From the NCBI GenBank assembly GCA_045598285.1, contig JAZLLU010000022.1, positions 1 to 64,000 on the forward strand: 64,000 nt of DNA, in the 5' to 3' direction. A program made the translations under genes and the position numbers. Below are positions 8,032-14,906 of the stretch, piece after piece. The notes beneath the pieces are model-generated. The model did no database searches. It saw only the letters and a program-made list of their open reading frames with translations, and was not told the origin of the DNA. The stretch comes from RGIG5612 sp045598285 (GTDB lineage: Bacteria; Bacillota; Clostridia; Lachnospirales; Lachnospiraceae). Position 1 is the stretch's first letter. Each line of letters starts with the position of its first letter.

Positions 8032-8727
8032 TTACCATTCGCATGTTTCGACATGCTTTTCTTCCTTTTTGCGAAGCACAATTTTCTTAACCACTGTTTC
8101 ATTTTCATTTGTCTTAATTACCACCCACTCATCAAAATATTCATATATTTTCCTATATTCTTTACTAAAATCTGAAAATATGTATCGGAAATTTAGTGAT
8201 TTATTTAAAACCTCGTCTGCATCATAATTATTTTCTTTTAGGAAATTTGCAAAATCTGCATTATCATTTTTGTACTCCGTAAACATATATTCTAGTGTCT
8301 TTTTCATTAATTCATCGCGAAAATCAAATTCATCTTTATCTTCAAGAGCATTCTCCATTAAACCAAATGGAACTTTTACATTAAATCTGCTTGGTATAAT
8401 GTAATACCATTTATTATCCAAATCATAAAAATATACAAAATCAATACATGCTAATTTTTTATAAACATCTTTTTCTGATTTTCCGAGCCAGCATGGCTCA
8501 TCTGCAGGATGATGGCTATCATAAAAATTATACCCGCCTTCTTCGCTACCTTTCTTACCAATCCAATGTGTTTGTCCTAAGTCAAATAAATAATCTACAT
8601 CATCAGGATCTTTATACCATTCTGATAATCTGCAACCAATAGTAGTAAAATACCCGCCGTTACCACACCAACCATACTGAACCCATCCTCCAGTTAGTCT
8701 CCTTGCCATTATACTTATTCCGCCCAT
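8032..8727 (-). CDS. Uncharacterised 231-residue protein
   Basis: No family recognised. The N-terminal third is rich in Gly, Trp and Tyr with several His and Cys (for example YGWCGNGGYFTTIGC and the nearby SHHPADEPCW). The remainder is aromatic and charged, ending in KKEEKHVETCEW. There is no signal peptide or membrane helix. The start at 8727 has GGAGG nine bases upstream. It ends 33 bases before the Sel1 gene begins, and an XRE regulator lies upstream across a terminator. The neighbourhood suggests accessory or mobile DNA. Confidence 0.6.
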   Translation of the reverse strand: MGGISIMARRLTGGWVQYGWCGNGGYFTTIGCRLSEWYKDPDDVDYLFDLGQTHWIGKKGSEEGGYNFYDSHHPADEPCWLGKSEKDVYKKLACIDFVYFYDLDNKWYYIIPSRFNVKVPFGLMENALEDKDEFDFRDELMKKTLEYMFTEYKNDNADFANFLKENNYDADEVLNKSLNFRYIFSDFSKEYRKIYEYFDEWVVIKTNENETVVKKIVLRKKEEKHVETCEW

Positions 8728-8792
8728 ATTGTTTATCCTCCGTATTCTTTTTGTCGTATTGCTTCGACTATTCGTAGTTTACAACAAAACAA

Positions 8793-8822
8793 AATGGTAT
8801 GTCAATAGCCGATTAACATACC
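8793..8822 (-). terminator. Terminator of the XRE gene at 8824
   Basis: TGGTATGT and ACATACCA form an 8-bp stem, followed on the minus strand by TTTTGTTTT, immediately after the regulator stop codon. Confidence 0.65.
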
Positions 8823-8823
8823 A

Positions 8824-9174
8824 TTACTTCTTTTTCTTATTGCCAAGGAGCGCATCGATGTATCCTCGAACTTTATTGCGCTCATCTCTTGGTAGATTTC
8901 TTATTTTTTCAATTATTTCATATTCTTCCGAAGATTTATTTATTACTAAATAATCTACGTTTTCGTATTTTGAATTTTCTGTTCCGGACAAAATATCGTA
9001 TGGTGAAATTTCAAGCACCTTGCAAATAATCATTATTTTATCTGCTGCCGGATTGACATGTTTACCTTTCCAATCACTAATAGTGCTTTGAGGAATTCCT
9101 GTCTTTTCGGAAAATTCTTTTTGGGTCATCCCCTTTTTTTGAAGAATATCAAATACCCTTTCGTATATTTGCAT
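8824..9174 (-). CDS. XRE-family transcriptional regulator
   Basis: 116 residues with a Cro/CI helix-turn-helix at about 5-60 (VFDILQKKGMTQKEFSEKTG, then IPQSTISDWKGKHVNPAADK). A basic tail ends GNKKKK. AGAAGGA precedes the ATG. The AT-rich leader at 9184-9235 contains ATATACTATACC and TATAATATA stretches that could include its promoter. It is monocistronic, with its own terminator. Confidence 0.85.
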   Translation of the reverse strand: MQIYERVFDILQKKGMTQKEFSEKTGIPQSTISDWKGKHVNPAADKIMIICKVLEISPYDILSGTENSKYENVDYLVINKSSEEYEIIEKIRNLPRDERNKVRGYIDALLGNKKKK

Positions 9175-9292
9175 TATTCCTTCTCCCGATATTTTTATAT
9201 ATACTATACCATAATTTATAATATATTTTCAAAATAATCCTTTTTTGAAAGATAGCGAACTTCCTTAGAGTAAAATTTTAATTGGCAAAATA

Positions 9293-9318
9293 AAAGGAAG
9301 AGGCCGAAACCTCTTCCA
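9293..9318 (-). terminator. Terminator downstream of the Fic gene
   Basis: GGAAGAGG and CCTCTTCC form a perfect stem, followed on the minus strand by TTTTATTTT. Between it and the Fic stop (9319-9445) the minus strand has a short open stretch ending EEKIGEVE, in another frame. This may be the worn end of a once longer gene, but I do not call it. Confidence 0.8.
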
Positions 9319-9445
9319 AATCATACAGAAATAATTTAGTATTTATTCTACTTCGCCAATCTTTTCTTCTCTATAAGCAAACAGCTCGAAAAAGCCTGCT
9401 GCCTCATATATTATCTCTTCTTGTTTTTGTAAATATGTAAACTTG

Positions 9446-10381
9446 TTAGAAAGTCTTCCAACAATTCTTTTTCAAGAATTCGCTGATAATACTTATATCC
9501 TCGCCTTCATAAAAAGAAATAAGTTTCTTTTTGAATTCCGATACATGTTCTTCTGGAATCACCAAAAATCCATTGCCATGTGCTATGAGATAATGATTTG
9601 CATAAATGACGGATGCTCTCTTATTACCATCGATGAATATTTGGGTTTTCATGCTGTACATACACAATTCAATAGCTATATCTATTGTCTCTTTTTTTGA
9701 GTTCAGAATTTCATCGATTTTTTCTTTTACAATTGACTCAACTGGAATCGGAGGTTTATATGTACTCCCTCCAATCGTCACTGGCACTCCACGAATTCTC
9801 CCACCATCCGCGAAAAATCCTTCGTTTACAAGCTTTGCAATATGGCACAGCAAGTAGAAATCCGATTTTGCCTGAACCACATCCGGATCCAGTATAAATT
9901 CCCAAGCGTGCTTCAAATTTAGAATCTTTTGAATATCCGTTGCTGTCATTCCGTTTACAGTTCCGTTATCAATAATGTCCTCTGTCTGAGGAAAAGATGT
10001 CGCCACACCTTCAAGTACTGCTTGGTCATATATGTTGGCCTTCATATTAGCTCTAGCGAAATCTACATTTTGAATCACACGTGATTCCAGGTTCGAAGAA
10101 ACATATCCCAGAGCTGCCAATTGTTTATCAATTTCCCGTATATGCTTTTTTAGTTCTCTGAGTTCTTTTGCATTACGAACTAATAGCTGATATAAGTCCT
10201 CTGAATAAATGTCCACATATGTCGACGTCAATCTACTACCAACCCGTTTACGAATATAAAGGTATTTTCCACTCGCATTTTCTTTAATCTCAGGTGTACC
10301 GTCATACGGTATCAGATTAATGCGTGTTTGATAATCTGCTCTATCTTGTAAGAGTTTTTGAATTTCATTAAACTCGTTCAT
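9446..10381 (-). CDS. Fic-domain protein with substituted catalytic His
   Basis: Starting at the ATG at 10381 (AAAGGAG upstream) the protein has 312 residues. The Fic core motif at 247-255 reads QIFIDGNKR. Functional AMP-transferases have His at the first position, and here it is Gln. The phosphate-anchor part (DGNKR) is intact and Doc-like. An N-terminal helical part contains EGVATSFPQTED near 124-135, resembling the inhibitory helix of other Fic proteins. The substitution suggests loss or change of nucleotidyl transfer. It could serve as an antitoxin-like or binding protein. The promoter is flanked by a perfect inverted repeat. Confidence 0.75.
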   Translation of the reverse strand: MNEFNEIQKLLQDRADYQTRINLIPYDGTPEIKENASGKYLYIRKRVGSRLTSTYVDIYSEDLYQLLVRNAKELRELKKHIREIDKQLAALGYVSSNLESRVIQNVDFARANMKANIYDQAVLEGVATSFPQTEDIIDNGTVNGMTATDIQKILNLKHAWEFILDPDVVQAKSDFYLLCHIAKLVNEGFFADGGRIRGVPVTIGGSTYKPPIPVESIVKEKIDEILNSKKETIDIAIELCMYSMKTQIFIDGNKRASVIYANHYLIAHGNGFLVIPEEHVSEFKKKLISFYEGEDISIISEFLKKNCWKTF

Positions 10382-10392
10382 GTTACGGTCTC

Positions 10393-10444
10393 CTTTAGGG
10401 AACTTTTTGTTTAATATTATATTCATTTGTTCCCTAAAGCGCAA
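10393..10444 (-). promoter_or_regulatory. Fic promoter flanked by an 11-bp inverted repeat
   Basis: On the minus strand, TTGCGC (10439-10444) and TATAAT (10416-10421) are 17 bp apart. CTTTAGGGAAC (10393-10403) and its exact complement GTTCCCTAAAG (10429-10439) sit on either side of the -10 box. One arm overlaps the -10/-35 spacer and the other overlaps the ribosome site. A dimeric repressor bound here would block both transcription and, in RNA, translation. Confidence 0.6.
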
Positions 10445-10519
10445 TAGTTTTATCTCGCAATCGTTGTTGATTAGTTGGCGAAGAAAGAATATACTCTAAG
10501 TAATTTTAGGAGGTGGGTT

Positions 10520-11098
10520 ATGAATACTAAATTATCCAGAGAGCAAGCGCTCGAGCTGCTTAAAAAATACAATAAAGATGCTTTTCATCTTAGACACGCG
10601 TTTACTGTTGAAGGCGTTATGAGATGGTTTGCTAATGATTTGGGCTATGCCGACGAAGTTGATTTTTGGGGAATCGTTGGGCTTCTTCATGATATTGATT
10701 TCGAAATGTATCCTGATGAGCATTGTAAGAAGGCGCCGGAGCTGTTAAGCGAAGGCGGTGCGGAAGATGAACTTATTCACGCTGTGTGCTCGCACGCTTA
10801 TGGTATTTGCTCTGATGTTGAGCCTGTACATGAGATGGAAAAAGTTCTCTTTGCTGTTGATGAACTTACTGGTCTTATTTGGTCTTATGCTCTTATGCGT
10901 GAGCAAAAAAGTTGCGAAGGCATGGAAGTTAAAGGCCTTAAAAAGAAATTTAAGGATAAAGGTTTTGCTGCTGGTTGCTCTAGGGATGTAATTAGCCAAG
11001 GTGCTGAGATGCTTGGCTGGGAGCTTGGCGAATTTTTCGAAAAAGCTATCAAGGCTATGCAATCTTGCGAAAAGCAAGTTGAAGAAATGTGTGGGTAA
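10520..11098 (+). CDS. HD-domain phosphohydrolase
   Basis: 192 residues from the ATG at 10520, which has AGGAGG seven bases upstream (an upstream in-frame start at 10475 lacks one). The HD metal site is visible: an early His (HLRHAFTVEG, about 23-33), GLLHDIDFEMYP (about 54-65) and later CSHAYG and AVDELTG. This matches the HDIG-type hydrolases of Clostridia, usually acting on small phosphorylated molecules. The substrate is unknown. It converges with the metallopeptidase gene, and their stops touch. Confidence 0.85.
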   Translation: MNTKLSREQALELLKKYNKDAFHLRHAFTVEGVMRWFANDLGYADEVDFWGIVGLLHDIDFEMYPDEHCKKAPELLSEGGAEDELIHAVCSHAYGICSDVEPVHEMEKVLFAVDELTGLIWSYALMREQKSCEGMEVKGLKKKFKDKGFAAGCSRDVISQGAEMLGWELGEFFEKAIKAMQSCEKQVEEMCG

Positions 11099-11650
11099 TT
11101 AATTCGGGATGCGCTTTAGTAAAAGCTTTCCGTTTTCCTTTAACCATTTATTCCACTTATGGTAGTCAGGATAAATAGATAAAACTTCATCATAGAATTC
11201 TTTTGAGTGGTTCATGTGCTTTAGGTGACAAAGTTCATGGACCACTATTGCGTCTAGGACTTCTGGTGGCGCTAGCATCAGCAAGCAATTAAAGTTTAAG
11301 TTGCCCTTGCTCGTGCAGCTTCCCCAAAGGGTGCGCTGCGTGCGGATTGTTACGCGGCCGTAACTTACCCCCATTAGACTTGCGTAGTGTTCTACTCTTT
11401 TTGGAATTACCTTAAGCGCTTTGTCGGCGAAACTGTCTAACTCTTCTAATGTAAAAGGCTCTAGATCTTTTAACTGTTCTTCCTGCTCTTTTGCTTTTTG
11501 CAAATGCTTTTCAACCCAGCGCTGATTCTTTTCTACGAAATTTTGGATTTCATATTTAGGCACCCACTTTGGCGCCCTTACCAAAACTTCTCCATCTTTT
11601 ATTTCTACCGAAATAGTCTTTCGCCTACTTCTAATAATCTTCATATCCAT
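11099..11650 (-). CDS. YgjP-like zinc metallopeptidase (DUF45 family)
   Basis: 183 residues of the family represented by E. coli YgjP. The zinc-binding helix reads VVHELCHLKHMNHSKEF near 139-155 (HExxH with a downstream His). The RTLWGSCTSKGNLNFN segment before it is also diagnostic. There is no signal peptide, so it is cytoplasmic. Either of two Met codons (11650 or 11644) could start it. The substrate is unknown in general. Confidence 0.88.
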   Translation of the reverse strand: MDMKIIRSRRKTISVEIKDGEVLVRAPKWVPKYEIQNFVEKNQRWVEKHLQKAKEQEEQLKDLEPFTLEELDSFADKALKVIPKRVEHYASLMGVSYGRVTIRTQRTLWGSCTSKGNLNFNCLLMLAPPEVLDAIVVHELCHLKHMNHSKEFYDEVLSIYPDYHKWNKWLKENGKLLLKRIPN

Positions 11651-11690
11651 AAACTTATTATATTGTTTTTTTAATTTTTTTCAAAAGTTT

Positions 11691-11860
11691 GCACAAAATT
11701 TTGAGATATACCCCTCAAGAATTCAAATGTCTTCTCATTTTTCTTAATCGATAACTTAATGGAAATTAAAAATGCCTATAAAATAAGGCTTTTTTAATTT
11801 TTCTATTTTAAAATATTTATTGCGAAAATAATAAAAGGGGTATATCTCAAAATTTTGTGC
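11691..11860. mobile_element. MITE-like element with 25-bp perfect terminal inverted repeats
   Basis: The arm beginning GCACAAAATTTTGAG (11691-11715) recurs as an exact inverse complement at 11836-11860. The roughly 120 bp between them are very AT-rich and hold no reading frame, only a weak GCC/GGC hairpin near 11775-11795. Size, perfect ends and lack of genes suggest a non-autonomous transposable element. A giant transcript hairpin is the alternative. No target-site duplication is obvious. It fills most of the 11651-11955 gap. Confidence 0.55.
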
Positions 11861-11955
11861 AGAAAACGATTTATTTTTTAAAAAGTTCCTCACTAACTCG
11901 TTTCTACACAAATAATTTACTAAGTTTCAATATGACTTTGTGTGGGAAGATAATT

Positions 11956-13209
11956 TTATTTTTTGAATTTAAGAAGTACTATAAACGCTTCTCCCATAAG
12001 GGCGATTGCCGCTGCTACTAAAAACGCTGGCTGATAAATTCCCATCTTTGATACTATGACGCTCATAGCCATCGGTCCGAAAACGCCGGCAAGTCCCGTA
12101 CCCCAGTACATAAGTCCATAGTTTACGCCGTGATACTTGCGTCCGAATCGACTTTGCGTAAAGCTTGGAAAAATTCCGAGATTGCCGCCGTAGCAAAAGC
12201 CAATAAGTGCAAGGCAAAGTACGGCAATTACAAATGAGCCACCTTTATAGCAATATAAAATTACATTTACAACTAAGCTTACCCCGAATGCAATCATCAA
12301 TGTATTTTTTTGACCAATCTTATCTGAAACCCATCCTAAAACGAAACGGCCGAACATATTAAAAAGTGAAACTACCGATACAACTAAGGCTGCTGCCGCC
12401 GGCTCAAAGCCTATCATGTTCTGCGCGATTTGCGATGTTTGTGAAAGCACCATCATTCCTGCAAAACTTCCACAAAGCATAGTAAGCAGCATTAAATAAA
12501 AGTCGCTCGTCTTAAGCATTTCTTTGTAATGTACGTCTCGCACTGGAAGAGCATCCTTCTCATTTAAATTGCTTTCAGACGTTGTAGTACTTTCAGAAGC
12601 ATTCGCTAAGTCAACTTTAACTACGCATTCACTCTCCGGCGCTGTGATAATAAAGAATGCGCTAGCAATTATTATTACGAGCATAACAAATCCGATGATT
12701 CTAAATGCCCACAATACTCCTAACTTTTCTATCAGCGCATTCGCTATCGGCGAAAAAATAATTGAGCTGGCGCCAAAGCAAGTAGTAACAAGGCCTCCAG
12801 CAAATCCGCTTCGCTCTGGGAAAAATTTTACTGTGTTGGAAATAATGATTCCGTATGAAAATCCTGTGCCTACTCCGACCATAATTCCGTAAGTTAAAAC
12901 GAGTGCAAAAGCGGATGTTACAAAGCCCGATAAAATCATGCCTAGGCCGAATAATATTCCGCCGCCAATAGCGACGACTTTGGCTCCAAATTTTTTTACT
13001 AGGAATCCGCCTATGATCATATCGATTGGCGCTGATACGCATGCGATTGTGTAAATATAAGAAAGGTCAGAAACTTTCTGACCTTTTAGCTGACTTAGAT
13101 ACTGCGCCATAGGTGTTGCAAAGGTGCTCCATGTATAAAGAGCGCCGATGCAAAGTCCTATTAAGCATGCTGCGATGAGTACGCCCCATCTCTTTTTTGA
13201 ATAATCCAT
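11956..13209 (-). CDS. MFS transporter of the oxalate/formate antiporter (OFA) type
   Basis: 417 residues from the ATG at 13209 (a TTG three codons earlier is less likely) with twelve membrane segments. The first one contains GLCIGALYTWSTFATPM, typical of OFA-family members, which move small organic anions. A charged loop between helices 6 and 7 (about 195-230) is Ser/Glu-rich. It follows the sodium-symporter gene by 56 bases in the same direction, and both are divergent from the pyrogallol transhydroxylase operon. Uptake of a phenolic acid or exchange of acetate or formate is plausible but unproved. Confidence 0.8.
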   Translation of the reverse strand: MDYSKKRWGVLIAACLIGLCIGALYTWSTFATPMAQYLSQLKGQKVSDLSYIYTIACVSAPIDMIIGGFLVKKFGAKVVAIGGGILFGLGMILSGFVTSAFALVLTYGIMVGVGTGFSYGIIISNTVKFFPERSGFAGGLVTTCFGASSIIFSPIANALIEKLGVLWAFRIIGFVMLVIIIASAFFIITAPESECVVKVDLANASESTTTSESNLNEKDALPVRDVHYKEMLKTSDFYLMLLTMLCGSFAGMMVLSQTSQIAQNMIGFEPAAAALVVSVVSLFNMFGRFVLGWVSDKIGQKNTLMIAFGVSLVVNVILYCYKGGSFVIAVLCLALIGFCYGGNLGIFPSFTQSRFGRKYHGVNYGLMYWGTGLAGVFGPMAMSVIVSKMGIYQPAFLVAAAIALMGEAFIVLLKFKK

Positions 13210-13265
13210 TAACCGCAATTTCTTTTAATTCAATAATTTAAATACTTAATAACTTCTCGAATAAA

Positions 13266-14693
13266 TTAACTTATCTTATTTAATTCTTTTTTCTTAACGA
13301 AGAATCCGATTAAGACAACTATAGCTGCTGCCACGATTCCGATAAGAAGTGGATCGAATGTTATTCCTAAAGGCTCCTTAAACAAGTTACCTAAAAGTAC
13401 AATAAGCGGGCCTACTATAATAGCTGCAAATACCCATTTTTTGTTGACTTTTCCTGGAAGGAAAAGTGCTGCGCACAGTGGGCAAAATACTACCGCGGCC
13501 CTTAGTCCCATCGACATAAACGCGAAGTTTAAGATTACGTCTCCTAGTGCTCCTGTTGAAAGGAAACATGCTAATACTAAAACTGCAATAATCCAAACTT
13601 TTGAAAGTATGTTGAATTTTTTTTCTTCGATTTCTTTTTTGCTTACGACTTTAACTATGTCGTTATTTATAACTGTTGAGATGCCAAGCGCGAGGCCTGC
13701 ACCTGTACCTACTGACGCAATGAAAAGCGTCGCAAGTACAATACCTGCTAGAAGGTCTGGCATATGATTAATTACGAATGTTGTAAGAGCTGTCTTTGCT
13801 GTAAGTCCTGGATAAAGGGCTGCGTTCGCTCTCATGTAAAGACCTACTAAAATTCCGCCAACTCCAATAGGTGGGATTAAGAACGCTGAAAGAAGTGCGC
13901 CGCCCTTAGCTGCTCTATCACTCTTTCCGTTAATAACTGCTTGCGCATATGTTTGTGTTGTAAGTACGCCGAAGATAAGTGATAAAGCCGAACCTAAATC
14001 TTGTCCAACTCCTCTAGCAAAAACTGAGAAGAAGTTAACGCCCTCAGGGTTTTCGATTGCTTTAACCATTCCCGTAAATCCGCCGAATCCACCGACTGCA
14101 ACTAAAACCATAATTCCACATGCTACGATAGAAAGATAAAGTAAAAGTGTCTTTAAGATTCCTACGATTCCAGCACCTTTAGTGCCGCCGAAGATTACAT
14201 ATAAAATCATGAAAATTGCTGAAACTGCAACGGTTATAACGATTCCTAAATTTGGAAAAACTACTGCGATAACCGCACTTGCAGCTAAAAGCTGTGACGG
14301 AATATTTATAAATGTTCCAACCGAGTTAAGGATTGAAGCGGCCATACCTGCACCGTTGCCATACTCGTTTCTGATTGTGCCTACGATTGTTGGCGACTGT
14401 GCATGTCTAAAAGGCTTAGCATAAGCAAGTGCTAAGATAAGGCATCCGATTCCACCACCAAGTGTAAACCACCAAGCTGACATTCCGTATGTGAATGCGA
14501 GCTGGGCTGTACCTACTGTAGATGAGCCACCTACCAAGGTTCCCATGATTAGGCCCGTTACTATTGGAAGAGAGTTGTTTCTTCCTTTACCGCCTTTGTT
14601 TTTCTTTCCTGTCCATATAGAAAGTCCAACAATTGCACAAAGTGTTACGACAAGTCCAACTATAAAAAGTGGGCTAAATTCTATTTGTTCCAT
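13266..14693 (-). CDS. Sodium:solute symporter (SSS family)
   Basis: 475 residues from the ATG at 14693, which has GAGGA upstream; the longer frame to 14735 adds 14 basic residues without a ribosome site. About thirteen membrane helices with the SSS layout are visible, including the early GTLVGGSSTVGTAQLAFTYG segment and a conserved GTGAGLALG. The gene is divergent from the transhydroxylase operon, and the MerR-type operator lies between them. Import of pyrogallol, gallate or a related aromatic is a reasonable inference. The family itself transports very diverse substrates. Confidence 0.8.
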   Translation of the reverse strand: MEQIEFSPLFIVGLVVTLCAIVGLSIWTGKKNKGGKGRNNSLPIVTGLIMGTLVGGSSTVGTAQLAFTYGMSAWWFTLGGGIGCLILALAYAKPFRHAQSPTIVGTIRNEYGNGAGMAASILNSVGTFINIPSQLLAASAVIAVVFPNLGIVITVAVSAIFMILYVIFGGTKGAGIVGILKTLLLYLSIVACGIMVLVAVGGFGGFTGMVKAIENPEGVNFFSVFARGVGQDLGSALSLIFGVLTTQTYAQAVINGKSDRAAKGGALLSAFLIPPIGVGGILVGLYMRANAALYPGLTAKTALTTFVINHMPDLLAGIVLATLFIASVGTGAGLALGISTVINNDIVKVVSKKEIEEKKFNILSKVWIIAVLVLACFLSTGALGDVILNFAFMSMGLRAAVVFCPLCAALFLPGKVNKKWVFAAIIVGPLIVLLGNLFKEPLGITFDPLLIGIVAAAIVVLIGFFVKKKELNKIS

Positions 14694-14789
14694 TTTTCGT
14701 CCTCGATTGAATATTTTTTTACTGCGATTTTTCATTGTACATTTTGATTTTTACAATGTCAACCAGCCCAAAAATACTTAAACTTACCC

Positions 14790-14820
14790 TTGACCTTGGA
14801 ATCGTTCCAAGGTTTATAAT
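14790..14820 (+). promoter_or_regulatory. MerR-type promoter/operator of the transhydroxylase operon
   Basis: TTGACC (14790-14795) and TATAAT (14815-14820) are 19 bp apart, the long spacer typical of MerR-activated promoters. The spacer region carries the dyad CCTTGGAA-TCG-TTCCAAGG (14794-14812). The same arrangement precedes the second pathway operon at 25372-25402, next to a merR-family gene. Known MerR proteins untwist such spacers when bound to their inducer. Confidence 0.85.
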
Positions 14821-14906
14821 TTTCATGTAACTTATGGGCTTTTTTCATTATTAAAAGAAAAAAGCTGTAACTATAAAAAAATTTTATTACAAAAAGGAGT
14901 GAGAGG

